64,000 nt of DNA from NCBI RefSeq assembly GCF_009930815.1, contig NZ_CP022222.1, positions 5,002,501 to 5,066,500 of the forward strand, in the 5' to 3' direction. This DNA is from Bradyrhizobium sp. CCBAU 051011 (lineage in GTDB: Bacteria > Pseudomonadota > Alphaproteobacteria > Rhizobiales > Xanthobacteraceae). Below the pieces are notes generated by a model, which worked only from the letters and a program-made list of their open reading frames with translations, ran no database searches and had not been told where the DNA came from. Below, piece after piece: positions 1 to 11,792 of the stretch. The stretch's first letter is position 1; each line of letters starts with the position of its first letter. A program made the translations under genes and the position numbers.

Positions 1-163
1 TTCCGGTCATGTCTATGCCTTTGCATAGCTGTCTACCTTGAGATGCGGCATTTGGATGCATGTGCCGAAAATTATTTTCGGTGTGCTGCATCCGTTTCGC
101 CGCGCCCGCCGGTACCCGCTGTGTTGGTCCCGAGAGGATCATAGCAACACAGGGAGTTCACCG

Positions 164-940
164 ATGAACTATCGTTCGATTTTCGCCGCCTCGGCCGCAT
201 TATTGCTGTCATCCGCAGCCGCCAACGCCGCGCAGGTCGCAGCCCTGATCGGCGGCGATACCATTGCGATGGTCGATACCGCGCAGAAGAAGGCGACCGG
301 GTCCGTCAAGGTAACCGGCATTTCCGGTGCATTGGTCGGCATCGACGTGCGTCCGGCCGACGGCTTGCTCTATGGATTGGTCGACGATGGCACCATTGTG
401 ACCATCGCAATGGACGGCAAGGCCACGATGAAATCGAAGCTCGACACCATGCTTGCCAAGGGCGTGGCCGCGACGGTCGATTTCAATCCGGTGGCGGATC
501 GCCTGCGCGTGATGGGTGCGGACGGGATGAATCTGCGGGCCAATGTCGATGACGGCAAGGTGACCAAGGACGGCGACCACAAGTTTGCCGACAGCGACAT
601 GCACAAGGGCGAGAAGCCGAACATCGTCGCCGGCGCCTATACCAATTCGGTGAAGGGCGCAAAGGAGACCGCGCTGTTCGATATCGACGGCACCATCGGC
701 GGCTTGATCAAGCAGGCGCCGCCGAATGACGGCGTGCTCGGTGCGATCGGCAAGCTCGGGGTCAAGGCGGATGCCGTCGCGTTTGATATCTGGTCCGATG
801 GCGCCGGCAAGAACGAGGCCTGGCTGATGGCGGGCGGCACGCTCTACAGCGTAGACCTCGCTACCGGAAAGGCGACCGAGGCCGCCAAGATCGCCGGCGT
901 CAACGGCACGGTGAAGGACATTGCCATCATGGGAATGTAG
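164..940 (+). CDS. DUF4394 domain exported protein
   Basis: 258 residues. The ATG at 164 is preceded by AGGGAG at 151-156 and opens a clear signal peptide (hydrophobic AASAALLLSSAAANA, likely cleavage near residue 23). An upstream in-frame ATG at 38 would bury the signal, so I reject it. The mature part is rich in short beta-strand-like segments with Asp/Gly turns (VRPADGLLYGL, VDFNPVADRLRVMG, AVAFDIW), the pattern of the DUF4394 family, which are secreted propeller-like proteins of unknown function. The call rests on family resemblance; nothing in the context gives a role. It is followed by a 318-nt gap and stands alone as a transcription unit. Confidence 0.75.
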   Translation: MNYRSIFAASAALLLSSAAANAAQVAALIGGDTIAMVDTAQKKATGSVKVTGISGALVGIDVRPADGLLYGLVDDGTIVTIAMDGKATMKSKLDTMLAKGVAATVDFNPVADRLRVMGADGMNLRANVDDGKVTKDGDHKFADSDMHKGEKPNIVAGAYTNSVKGAKETALFDIDGTIGGLIKQAPPNDGVLGAIGKLGVKADAVAFDIWSDGAGKNEAWLMAGGTLYSVDLATGKATEAAKIAGVNGTVKDIAIMGM

Positions 941-1258
941 CCGACCGCTGCGATCTCCGGACGCCTGGGTTCTGCCGGTTGCTTGCGCGACCGGCGGAAT
1001 CTTGCGGCCAGTTCGCGTTCTCATCAGAGGTTGTGCGCTCCGATGAGTAGGGGAATCGCGCGGGATATCAATAAAGCTGTCTCATGAAAGCTGTCTCATG
1101 TTGCGATTTCAAAACGCAATCAAGACAAGGGCATAGGCAATGCCTATGGGCTGATGGCGGGCGAATTGGAGTTAACGCCCGATATCGTCACATTTGCGCA
1201 ATGGAACGCGCCCGTCAGGCATGCCGTGACGGGCGCGTCTTGCACGCTTAACCGTTGG
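941..1258. other. Intergenic stretch with small repeat and palindromes
   Basis: No gene is visible. It holds a perfect 14-nt tandem duplication (AAAGCTGTCTCATG at 1073-1086 and 1087-1100), a 7-bp palindrome CATAGGC-AAT-GCCTATG at 1132-1148, and a long hairpin at 1206-1238 next to the end of the methyltransferase gene. Confidence 0.6.
1206..1238 (-). terminator. Strong hairpin after the mddA-like gene
   Basis: Perfect 12-bp inverted repeat ACGCGCCCGTCA / TGACGGGCGCGT with a 9-nt loop, starting 20 nt after the stop of the minus-strand gene. The T-run on the minus strand is weak, so termination is likely but not certain. Confidence 0.55.
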
Positions 1259-2041
1259 TCAGAAAACGCCCGGCACCAGCATCGCCACCTTTTCGCGATA
1301 GCGCCGATACTGATCGCCAAACATCGCCACCAGATCGCGCTCTTCGAGATAGATGCCGACGAAAATGTAGGCCGTCGTCACTGCAGCGAACAGCAGATGG
1401 CCCAGCGTCATGGTCGGCGTGCACCAGAAGGCGATGATGAAGCCGAGATAGATCGGATGCCGGATCAGGCGATACAGCCCCGGCGTCTTGAACTTCATGG
1501 GCTCAACTACGCGTCCGGCAAAATGCGAGACCACTTGCGTCAATCCGAACAGCTCGAAATGGCTGATCAGGAAGGTGCTGTAGAGCACGATGAGCCAGCC
1601 TACAAAACCGCCTGAGGTCACGACGCCGGCGAGAGTTGGATTCTCGATACTCCAGACCACCGCGGGCATCGGCTGCCATTGCCAGAACAGCAGGATCAGC
1701 GAAAGGCTCGCCAGCAGCACATAGGTCGAGCGTTCGATCGCAGGCGACGCGAAGCGCGCGAACAGCTTCTTGAAGCCCTGCCGCGCCATGCCGCTGTGCT
1801 GCACGGCGAAGATCGACATCAGCACCAAATTGACCAGCAGGGCCGTCGTCAGCGAGGACGTCGAACCAGTATCGACGGTCTTGGGTACGACAAACCCCGA
1901 GACGAAGCCGACCGCGTAGAGAAACGTGCCGAAGAAGATCAGGTAGACGATGCCGCCGTAGCAAAGGGTGAGCAGCCTCGTTGCAAGAGAGGCGACGGCG
2001 GGAGACGCCGCATTCGGTCCATTTTGCATCGTAATCGACAT
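1259..2041 (-). CDS. mddA: Methanethiol S-methyltransferase (MddA-like membrane methyltransferase)
   Basis: 260 residues with about six hydrophobic segments, e.g. around residues 26-50 and 64-80. The C-terminal third has the NnrU/isoprenylcysteine-methyltransferase signature: HPIYLG, then a helix, then YLEERDLVAMFGDQYRRY, the conserved SAM-binding end of this fold. Of the subfamilies, the N-terminal pattern (LCYGGIVYLIFFGTFLYAVGFV...VPKTVD) is that of MddA, which makes dimethyl sulfide from methanethiol and SAM. MddA is established in Bradyrhizobium; specificity here is inferred. The start has a strong GAGGAG 6 nt upstream. The next gene upstream on the same strand is 47 nt away, so the two may be cotranscribed. 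Confidence 0.75.
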   Translation of the reverse strand: MSITMQNGPNAASPAVASLATRLLTLCYGGIVYLIFFGTFLYAVGFVSGFVVPKTVDTGSTSSLTTALLVNLVLMSIFAVQHSGMARQGFKKLFARFASPAIERSTYVLLASLSLILLFWQWQPMPAVVWSIENPTLAGVVTSGGFVGWLIVLYSTFLISHFELFGLTQVVSHFAGRVVEPMKFKTPGLYRLIRHPIYLGFIIAFWCTPTMTLGHLLFAAVTTAYIFVGIYLEERDLVAMFGDQYRRYREKVAMLVPGVF

Positions 2042-2088
2042 TTGAAATCTCCTCGATTTGGAATGGTGACGTCGGGCAATGGCTTTGG

Positions 2089-2412
2089 TCAGGACTGCTC
2101 GATGCGTCTGTGCTTGCGACGCCGCGCGGCTCTCTCGAGGGCGGGGTCGATCGGGCTGCGGTAGATGCGCTTGTTCTTCAAGTCACGATCTCCAGCCTGG
2201 TGCGCTGCGAGCCAGGCGGCTTGCCGATCGCGGTAGGCGATGGCGGCGGCCATCCAGCCGTCGAGAAGGCCCCGCAGCCGCGTGGGCAGGACGACAGGCC
2301 TAGCGACAGGGCTTGCCTGGATCGGTGCGTGGGTCCGTATGGCGCCGTCGTGCGGCAACAGGCCTTCTGGCGAAACATCCCCCTTGGTGGGATTGAGCAA
2401 CAGGCCAATCAT
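2089..2412 (-). CDS. Small hypothetical protein, Arg-rich C-terminus
   Basis: 107 residues, not recognised. Two Met codons lie close together (2418 and 2412). GGAG abuts the first directly but sits 6 nt before the second, so 2412 is preferred. The protein has a helical middle (LRGLLDGWMAAAIAYRDRQAAWLAAHQAG) and a basic tail (RAARRRKHRRIEQ), which could bind nucleic acid or membrane phosphate; this is only inference. It lies just upstream of the methyltransferase gene on the same strand and divergent from the regulator that starts near 2592. Confidence 0.5.
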   Translation of the reverse strand: MIGLLLNPTKGDVSPEGLLPHDGAIRTHAPIQASPVARPVVLPTRLRGLLDGWMAAAIAYRDRQAAWLAAHQAGDRDLKNKRIYRSPIDPALERAARRRKHRRIEQS

Positions 2413-2591
2413 GGTCATCTCCGATTGAACGAGGATTGACCCGTCTGTAGATTGGGATTCCTGTTCTCGCTTGACGGAGTCCTTGAGAAGACCTTTGTTT
2501 TTCCTCCGGAAGTGACTGTTTTTACTTAGTTTGTATCGTGAACCGCCGGACAGTGGCGGATCTGCCTCGCGTCGTAATAACAGAGGTGGTA

Positions 2592-4235
2592 TTGCAATAC
2601 CGATTTGCCGAGTATGAAATCGACCTCAGCCAGCATGAGCTGCGCCGGCGAGGCGAAGCCGTGCATATCGAACCCCAGGTATTCGATCTCATCGTTCACC
2701 TCGTGCGCAACCATGACCGGATCGTCAGCAAGGACGAGCTGATCGAGACGGTCTGGAATGGTCGGATCGTTTCCGAAGCCGCGCTCTCCAGTCGCATCAA
2801 CGGCGCCCGGCGCGCGCTTGGCGACAACGGAAACGACCAGCTCTTTATTCGGACATTGCATAAGCGGGGATTCCGGTTTGTCGGCGATGTTCAGGCGATC
2901 GATGCGCCGAAAGCCGATGCGGAGGCGGCTCGGCTTGTTCCAGACGTGCCGGGCAACGTTCCAGGCCGCGTCTCGGTTTCCGCCGAAGTGTCCCGCCTCG
3001 ATGATATCGTCTCGGAATCCGTAAAGGCCGAGGCCGTCACGCGATCGTCGATCGCCGTGATGCCGTTTGGTAACATGTCTGATGACCCCGAGAACGACTA
3101 CTTCAGCTATGGGTTGACGGAGGACATCATTCGCCTTCTCGCCCGTAACCGGTGGCTTTCGGTCATCTCGCGACACTCGACCATTGCGTTCAAGGGACGT
3201 GTGGTTGATGCACGCGAAATCGGTGAGTCGCTGGGCGTCCGGTATGTGTTGGTCGGCAGCGTTCGGAAGAACCGCGATACTGTGCGGATAACGGCGGAAC
3301 TCGTCCGCGCTGCGGATGGAAAGCAATTGTGGGCCGATAAATACGACCTGCAGCTGGAGTATATTTTCGATATCCAGGAGGAGATGGCAAGGCAGATCGC
3401 TGCAACGATCGAGCCCGAACTGTCGAAGGTCGAGCAGCAGCTCGCTGCCCGCAAGGCGCCGGAAAGCCTGGACGCCTGGGATTGCTACCAGCGCGGTTTA
3501 TGGAATCTGTGGCGCTTCACCACGCCGGGATTCGACTCGGCCGAAACCTATTTTCAGCGGGCGATTGCCGCCGATCCGAATTTTGCGCGCGGCCATGGCG
3601 CTCTCAGCTACGTCAATATTCAACGCGCGTTCATTGACGAACCGAAAGATCGCGCGGTGCGGCTGGTAACGGCGTTGCGCCAGGGGCGCCATGCGGTGGC
3701 GCTCGACGAGCTCGATTGCTTCTGCCACTGCGCGCTCGGACGCGCTTTGTGCCTGACCCATCAGAACGACGAGGCGCTGGCAGCGCTCGACGTATCGCTG
3801 GAGCTCAATCCGAGCTTTGCGCAGGCCTATTTCGCTCAAGGGTTCAACATGCTGTGGTACGGACGGGAGATCGAGGCGGAGACGCTGCTCGATCGGGCAA
3901 TCATGCTTAGTCCGCGCGACAGCCATATTTCTGCTTTCCACCATGTCCGCTCGTGGGCGCACTTCTCCCTGGGCGAGTATGACATAGCGGTCGAATTCGC
4001 GAGGCGGGCGACACGGCAGCCCAATGCTACCTATCAGGCGTTTGCGACACTTGCAGCGTCGCTCGGACTTCTCGGGGATCGGGCGCAGGCGGAATCGGTG
4101 GCCACGGAACTGCTGCAACGCAAGCCAAACTACAACACTGAAACGGCGCGACAGGAGTTCTTCTTCTGCAATGATGTGGGCTTCATCAATCGGTTCGTCG
4201 AAGGATTGCGTGTAGCCGGTGTTGCAAAGGCCTAG
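2592..4235 (+). CDS. CadC-like winged-helix regulator with TolB-like and TPR domains
   Basis: 547 residues from a TTG at 2592, preceded by GAGGTGG at 2583-2589; an ATG at 2538 in the same frame has no ribosome site. Residues 1-100 are an OmpR/CadC-type DNA-binding winged helix (FAEYEIDLSQHELRRRG ... RTLHKRGFRFVG). Residues about 160-280 are the TolB-like/FlgO-like region often found in this class (SSIAVMPFGNMSDDPENDYFSYGLTEDI, VLVGSVRK). The rest is helical TPR-like repeats. There is no transmembrane segment between the domains, unlike CadC, so it is probably cytosolic. Target genes are unknown; it reads away from the small minus-strand gene. Confidence 0.75.
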   Translation: MQYRFAEYEIDLSQHELRRRGEAVHIEPQVFDLIVHLVRNHDRIVSKDELIETVWNGRIVSEAALSSRINGARRALGDNGNDQLFIRTLHKRGFRFVGDVQAIDAPKADAEAARLVPDVPGNVPGRVSVSAEVSRLDDIVSESVKAEAVTRSSIAVMPFGNMSDDPENDYFSYGLTEDIIRLLARNRWLSVISRHSTIAFKGRVVDAREIGESLGVRYVLVGSVRKNRDTVRITAELVRAADGKQLWADKYDLQLEYIFDIQEEMARQIAATIEPELSKVEQQLAARKAPESLDAWDCYQRGLWNLWRFTTPGFDSAETYFQRAIAADPNFARGHGALSYVNIQRAFIDEPKDRAVRLVTALRQGRHAVALDELDCFCHCALGRALCLTHQNDEALAALDVSLELNPSFAQAYFAQGFNMLWYGREIEAETLLDRAIMLSPRDSHISAFHHVRSWAHFSLGEYDIAVEFARRATRQPNATYQAFATLAASLGLLGDRAQAESVATELLQRKPNYNTETARQEFFFCNDVGFINRFVEGLRVAGVAKA

Positions 4236-4268
4236 AGCCCCTTCCGTTCCGATGACTCTAGACTTTGA

Positions 4269-5117
4269 TCACGGCTGCGGGCCGGACAAGTTCATTTCAC
4301 GCTCGGCCCGGAAAACATTGCTGTGCAGGTTTGCGATCCATTGACGTCCACTTGAGGTGACATTGAGATAGCGTATTGCCGTCTGGATCTGCGGAGCGAC
4401 GTTGTTCCAGTAGAATTGCGGATATTTGTAAACGACGTCTGCCGGCGTCTCGTAGCCGAGCGTTTTGTTCATGCCGACTTCTTCAAATTCGTAGAACAGG
4501 GCATTCGCTTTCTTCAGGTAGTTGGGGTCGCCGAGCTGCCCGATGAGGTCGGCCGCGCGCAGCAACAGGCCCTCTTCTTCGTTCAGTTCGTCGTTTGACG
4601 ATGAGGCAACATAGGGGAATCGCGTGTACTCGATTGCCTTGGCGATCCGGCTCGCATCAACTTCGTCGGTACCGTCGAGCCGCTCGAAGACGAACAGCTT
4701 CGAGCGGTCCACATGGTACGGCCCCAGCGCGGCATCGGATGAACCGCGTGGCAGGCGAATGGTACGGCCGCCGAGATCTGCGACATAGGAGTCCCCGTCA
4801 TCTCCCTGGACAATTCCGCGAACATATCCGATGTCGTGGGTGAGGCACGCCAGGATGAAATTGGTGTAATCGTCCGGTGTCGTTGTCCGCAGCATCGTCC
4901 GGCCCATGAGGATGTCGTGGCCCGCAAGGGTCACGAGCATGGTGTGTTCGATGTTGTGATACAGGGCGTCGCTGTTGCCGATGCATTCCAATGTGAGCCT
5001 GGCTGCATAGGGGAGATATTCAGCCAGCCGGGCTTGGGAGGAGCCGAATCTGCTTCTGGTATCCGAGGCCAGGAACGATCCCAGGGCCTGCGCAACCAGT
5101 TCCGGGATTGTGATCAT
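4269..5117 (-). CDS. HD-domain metal-dependent phosphohydrolase
   Basis: 282 residues. H54/H58 in YHNIEHT and H94-D95 in CLTHDIGY give the H...HD metal site of HD phosphohydrolases, and the YHNxEH spacing resembles the cyclic-nucleotide phosphodiesterase-type subgroup. No signal or membrane segment. Substrate unknown. It is convergent with the winged-helix regulator (33-nt gap) and has no obvious operon partner. Confidence 0.7.
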   Translation of the reverse strand: MITIPELVAQALGSFLASDTRSRFGSSQARLAEYLPYAARLTLECIGNSDALYHNIEHTMLVTLAGHDILMGRTMLRTTTPDDYTNFILACLTHDIGYVRGIVQGDDGDSYVADLGGRTIRLPRGSSDAALGPYHVDRSKLFVFERLDGTDEVDASRIAKAIEYTRFPYVASSSNDELNEEEGLLLRAADLIGQLGDPNYLKKANALFYEFEEVGMNKTLGYETPADVVYKYPQFYWNNVAPQIQTAIRYLNVTSSGRQWIANLHSNVFRAEREMNLSGPQP

Positions 5118-5393
5118 CTGAACACCCCATCTCGATTGTGTGGTGTCGGCGCAACATTCGCGTATCGGTGCAGCACAATAGCACGTTTGTTTGGATAGGC
5201 CGGATCGCCCCGTTCATGCCGCCCACAGGGAGTCTTGGGGTTTGATAACGGTGGGTCAGCTGCCGTGACGTATTTGGGCAGGAGTGCTGGCTGCGACCGG
5301 CGACCGCCTGCCAAGCCAAAATCAAGATTATCTTCAGATTATCTGCATACGGGCTCTAAGCGCGGCGCGCCGATGCAGGTCATATTCGTCGGC

Positions 5394-6359
5394 ATGAAAC
5401 GACGAGAATTCATGGCGCTTGCGGGTGCTGCGATGGCCTGGCCGGTCACCGCATTCGCTCAGGATTCGGCAAAAGTTTATCGTATTTTCTGGGTTTCCAT
5501 CCAATCCCAGCCCGACCCGTTTCTGGATGGGTTCAGGGAGGGATTGCGGGCGCGCGGTTACATCGAGGGCAGGAACCTCACCCTCGAACTTCACTTCGGC
5601 AATCCCCAGGCGCTGCGCGAGGTGGTCGCCGAGCTGAGGCGCGGCAACATCGATCTTGCGGTATCTAGCGGTCCTGCGACGCGTGCGCTGACGGAGGTCA
5701 AGGACATTCCCGTCCTGTTTGCCCTCAGCGGTGATCCGGTGGCGTTGGGCCTCGTCAGCAGTCTTGGTCAGCCCGGCGGCAATTTCACCGGCTCGACGTT
5801 CCTGTCGCTTGAACTGGCGGGGAAGAGGGTTGAGCTGCTCAAGGAGGTCGTGCCGACCCTGCGCAGGCTTGCCGTGTTTTCGAACAGCAACCATCCGGGA
5901 GAGCAATCGGAGTGGCGTGCGACCAGGGAGGCCGCGACCAAGCTGGGCATTGAAACGGTTTATGTTCCCTTCGCCGGTCCGAACGAACTGGACAGCGGGC
6001 TTGCCGCGGCGGGTAAGGCGCGTGCGGACGCCTTGCTGGTGTTCCCGGATGTTCTCACGATGGTACATCGGAACAAGATTGCCCAATTCGCCATCGCGCA
6101 TCGGCTGCCGTCGATGTTCGGCTGGAGCGAATATTGTGAGGCTGGCGGAATGCTGAGCTATGGGGCCAACCAGCGCGCGACCTATTTTGGGCTCGCGACC
6201 TACGCCGATCGGATCTTGCGCGGCGAGAAGCCGGCCAATCTTCCCGTCGTGCAACCCACGAAGTTCGAACTGGTCGTCAATCTCAGGACGGCCGAACAAC
6301 TCGGCATTGACCTCGACAAATCGTCCGTCCTGTTTCGCGCCAACAGGGTGATCGAATGA
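5394..6359 (+). CDS. ABC_sub_bind family periplasmic binding protein without transporter partners
   Basis: 321 residues from ATG 5394, which opens a signal peptide with a twin Arg (MKRREFMALAGAAMAWPVTAFAQ). The mature protein matches the ABC_sub_bind family (PF04392 type): DPFLDGFREGLRARGYIEGRNL, SGDPVALGLVSSLGQPGGNFTG and MLSYGANQRATYFGLATYADRILRGEKPANLPV are typical. Members bind small ligands, and many are found without permease or ATPase genes, as here. The next gene starts 22-52 nt downstream and encodes a cyclase with a periplasmic sensor, which suggests a two-gene signalling unit (inference). Confidence 0.8.
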   Translation: MKRREFMALAGAAMAWPVTAFAQDSAKVYRIFWVSIQSQPDPFLDGFREGLRARGYIEGRNLTLELHFGNPQALREVVAELRRGNIDLAVSSGPATRALTEVKDIPVLFALSGDPVALGLVSSLGQPGGNFTGSTFLSLELAGKRVELLKEVVPTLRRLAVFSNSNHPGEQSEWRATREAATKLGIETVYVPFAGPNELDSGLAAAGKARADALLVFPDVLTMVHRNKIAQFAIAHRLPSMFGWSEYCEAGGMLSYGANQRATYFGLATYADRILRGEKPANLPVVQPTKFELVVNLRTAEQLGIDLDKSSVLFRANRVIE

Positions 6360-6381
6360 ATCGGGCATATCTCATATTGGT

Positions 6382-8169
6382 TTGAAACACTTTTGCTTGG
6401 ATGTTCTTTCGGTGATCCGTCCGCGCCGCTCCCTGTTCGCCAAGTATTTCACCACGCTGTTCGTCGCAGTGGTGGTGCCGCTGCTGCTCGGCTCGGCAAC
6501 CGAAGCCTGGTTTGCCTTTCGTGACAATCGGTTCGATCTGGATGAGCTTCTCCGGGTCGAGGCCCGCTCGGCGGCCGATCGGATTCAGGCCTTCACCGAT
6601 GGAATTCGCGATCAGCTCGGCTGGGTCGTGCAGTTTCCGTGGACGCAGGGCGAGGACGACCGGCGCCGGATCGACGGGCTGCGTCTGTTGCAGCAGGTGC
6701 CGGCGATCGTTTCGCTCTCGCTGATCGACCCGACCGGCACCGAACGCGTTTTCGTCTCCCGCGTCAGCATGAACCGAACCGGCCCTGGCGCTGATATGTC
6801 GGCCGATCCTGCCGTTGTCGGCGCACGCGCCAACGGGGTCTGGTACGGCCCGGTGCACTATCGGCGTGATTCCGAGCCTTACATGCGGATCGCCGTGGCG
6901 GGAAACCGTGCGGCCGCCGGGGTCGTCGTCGCCGACATCAACCTGAAACTGATCTGGGACATCATCGCGGCGATCAAGATCGGCGACACCGGCCACGCCC
7001 TTGTCGTCGACGATTCCGGACGGCTGATCGCCCACCCCGACATCAGCCTGGTGCTGCGCAGCGGTGCCGGGGCAGCCGATTTCAACCGGCTGGAGTCAGA
7101 AGTCAGCGCTGCGAACGGATCCGCGGTCACCACGACAGGCGAGGACGGTACGCCCGTCGTTGCACTCTCGGTGCGCGCCCCCAACGTGGGCTGGACGGTG
7201 ATCGCCCAGCAGCCGGTCCTGGAGGCGTTCGAATCCATCCGCGCGGCGCTTTGGCGTTCCCTGATACTCATTGGCCTCGGAATCGTCTTCGCGCTTGTCC
7301 TAGCCTATTGGCGAGCGTGCCGCATGTGGGGACCGATCCGACAACTGGAGGCCGGCGTCGAACGGATCGGGATGGGGCAACTCGACCATCGCATCACGAT
7401 CCAGAGCCGCGACGAACTGGAGCAGCTGGCGGTCCGGTTCAACCAGATGGCGGAGGAACTCGCGGTCTCGCAGCAGAAGTCCGAGCGTATCAATCGCCTG
7501 AAACAGTTCCTGGCGCCGCAGGTGGCTGAACTGGTTGAGCACTCCGATCAGGGGCTGTTGGATGCTCAGCGGCGGGAGGTGGTCGCGATTTTCGGCGATC
7601 TGCGTGGCTTCACCGCGTTTACCGCGCGTGCCGAGCCCGATGCAATTCTGGCCGTGCTGAGGCAGTACTATGAAGCCATCGGCACCGTCACGGCCCGCCA
7701 TGAGGCGACCTTGATCCGCTTCGCCGGTGACGGCGTGATGGTCCTCGTCAATGCGCCCGTGGCTTGCCAGAACCCGGCGCAGCGCGGCGTTCGCCTTGCG
7801 ATCGACATGCAAGCTGCCGTGCAGTCCCTGGCCGGGGCCTGGAACGCCGCTGGCTGCGCCATGGGATTCGGCGTGGGTATCGCGATGGGACCTGCAACCG
7901 TCGGAACGCTCGGCTGGCACGAACGCCTCGACTACACAGCCATCGGAAACGTGGTCAATCTTGCATCGCGGCTTTGCGATTTGGCTGATGACGCGCAGAT
8001 ACTGGTGGACCCGGTTGTCACCGAGCATGTCAGGGACAGTATCGCGCTTGCATCGATCGGAGAGCGGACCATCAAGGGCTACGATCATGCTCTCGAGGTT
8101 TTCGCCGTGGTCCGGACCGGAGTCCCGATGCGGCGTCACACATCGCCTGAGTTGGATCTCGTCAGCTAA
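6382..8169 (+). CDS. Membrane adenylate cyclase with periplasmic sensor and HAMP domain
   Basis: Up to 595 residues; the start is uncertain between TTG 6382 and GTG 6412, neither with a good ribosome site. Order: membrane helix about 22-45, periplasmic dCACHE-like sensor to about 290, second membrane helix (SLILIGLGIVFALVLAYW), HAMP, then a class III cyclase. The first metal Asp is in FGDLRGFT, the second in FAGDGVMVL; the substrate Lys is in TIKGYDHAL, the Asp in LDYTAIGN, and the transition-state Asn/Arg in NVVNLASRL. All catalytic residues are present, favouring ATP as substrate. It follows the binding-protein gene and is probably cotranscribed with it. Confidence 0.82.
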   Translation: MKHFCLDVLSVIRPRRSLFAKYFTTLFVAVVVPLLLGSATEAWFAFRDNRFDLDELLRVEARSAADRIQAFTDGIRDQLGWVVQFPWTQGEDDRRRIDGLRLLQQVPAIVSLSLIDPTGTERVFVSRVSMNRTGPGADMSADPAVVGARANGVWYGPVHYRRDSEPYMRIAVAGNRAAAGVVVADINLKLIWDIIAAIKIGDTGHALVVDDSGRLIAHPDISLVLRSGAGAADFNRLESEVSAANGSAVTTTGEDGTPVVALSVRAPNVGWTVIAQQPVLEAFESIRAALWRSLILIGLGIVFALVLAYWRACRMWGPIRQLEAGVERIGMGQLDHRITIQSRDELEQLAVRFNQMAEELAVSQQKSERINRLKQFLAPQVAELVEHSDQGLLDAQRREVVAIFGDLRGFTAFTARAEPDAILAVLRQYYEAIGTVTARHEATLIRFAGDGVMVLVNAPVACQNPAQRGVRLAIDMQAAVQSLAGAWNAAGCAMGFGVGIAMGPATVGTLGWHERLDYTAIGNVVNLASRLCDLADDAQILVDPVVTEHVRDSIALASIGERTIKGYDHALEVFAVVRTGVPMRRHTSPELDLVS

Positions 8170-8194
8170 CGGCTTCAACGCCAGCCGGCATGGC

Positions 8195-8222
8195 GATGGG
8201 TATCGCTTTCGCTCCACCCATC
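8195..8222. repeat. GATGGGT...ACCCATC intergenic repeat, copy 1
   Basis: Inverted repeat with arms GATGGGT (8195-8201) and ACCCATC (8216-8222) around TATCGCTTTCGCTC. Closely related copies lie at 16621-16649 and 33292-33318. Confidence 0.7.
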
Positions 8223-8397
8223 CTCGTAGGCCGGCACGATAACGGCTGGAAATGGCTCAATTTGATAGCCCAATGATCCCGCAACATGCTCATCCGACGC
8301 CGCTTTTGAAGTATGGGCCCCCGCCCGCCCGTGCTATTTGTGGCAGCCGGGCGGGGGACCCTTGCCACCGGATCTTTAACTTCCTGGGAATGATGCC

Positions 8398-9288
8398 TTG
8401 ATCGACAAGCTTGAACTTCTGCTCGCGCTCGCCAAGGAGCGGCATTTCGGACGGGCTGCGGAAGCTTGCGGCGTCACGCAGCCGACCATGTCGACCAGCC
8501 TGAAGCAGCTCGAGGAGATCCTGGGCGTCATGCTGGTGCAGCGCGGCTCGCGCTTCCAGGGCTTCACGCCGGAAGGCGAGCGCACGCTCGACTGGGCGCG
8601 GCGCATTGTCGGCGATGCCCGGGCGATGCGGCAGGAGATCAACAGCCTCAAGGACAAGCTCTCCGGCGAGATCCGGATCGCCGCGATCCCGACCGTGCTC
8701 GGCATGGTGGCGCAGCTTACGACACCGTACCGCGCGCGCTATCCCGACGTGCGCTTTCGGATCCAGTCCTGCACCTCGGCCGACGTGCTGGGCCTGTTGG
8801 AAAATCTCGAGGTCGATGCCGGGCTGACCTATATCGAGAACGAGCCGATCGGCAAGGTCCGCACCATTCCGCTCTACAACGAGAGCTATCGCCTGCTGAC
8901 GGCGCCCGATGCCATGTTCGGCGATCGCGACCGGGTCACCTGGAAGGAGGTCGGGCAAGTGCCGCTGTGCCTGTTGACGCCGGACATGCAGAACCGCCGC
9001 ATCATCGATCGCGCGCTGGCCTCCGTCGGCGCCGAGGCGACGCCGACGCTGACCTCGAACTCGCTGCTGGTGCTCTACACGCATGTGAAGACCGGGCGCT
9101 GGGCGAGCGTGATGCCCGCCAAGCTCGCGGAGACGCTGGGGCTGTCGGACTCCGTGCGCAGCATTCCGATCGTCGATCCCGTCGTCGACTACAGCATCGG
9201 CCTCGTGGTCCCGCAGCGCGACCCGATGACGCCGCTGATCGCGGCGCTGGTGCAGGTCGCCCGCGAGGTGGCGCCGACGCTGGAGTAG
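8398..9288 (+). CDS. LysR-family transcriptional regulator
   Basis: 296 residues from TTG 8398; the ATGs just upstream (8390, 8393) are out of frame. Residues 1-60 are the LysR winged helix (LLLALAKERHFGRAAEACGVTQPTMSTSLKQLEE), followed by a type 2 periplasmic-binding fold sensor domain. The sequence resembles the LysR regulators that sit by formate-dehydrogenase genes in this group, but no such genes are here, so the target is unknown. The gene is flanked upstream by the cyclase and meets the histidine kinase gene tail to tail with a 1-nt gap. Confidence 0.8.
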   Translation: MIDKLELLLALAKERHFGRAAEACGVTQPTMSTSLKQLEEILGVMLVQRGSRFQGFTPEGERTLDWARRIVGDARAMRQEINSLKDKLSGEIRIAAIPTVLGMVAQLTTPYRARYPDVRFRIQSCTSADVLGLLENLEVDAGLTYIENEPIGKVRTIPLYNESYRLLTAPDAMFGDRDRVTWKEVGQVPLCLLTPDMQNRRIIDRALASVGAEATPTLTSNSLLVLYTHVKTGRWASVMPAKLAETLGLSDSVRSIPIVDPVVDYSIGLVVPQRDPMTPLIAALVQVAREVAPTLE

Positions 9289-9289
9289 A

Positions 9290-11599
<2,310 letters not shown>

Positions 11600-11792
11600 G
11601 CCGTAGACCCCCGCCGAAAGCCTTTTTGCACACTGATCGGAAGCGCGCCACACAGCTTCCGAATCAGAACGATTTGAATCCACTTTTTTGGGGCTGTCGA
11701 GAGTCAACGATTCGTTAATTCGAAATAAATCTTGTCCAACGCAAATTAAGGCATCGCCGAGGCGAGTCCGAAACGGGAACGGGTCCGCAAAG

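Noticed and set aside
1..163. A gene starting at 38
   Set aside because: The first 42 codons lack protein-like composition and the signal peptide starts at 164.
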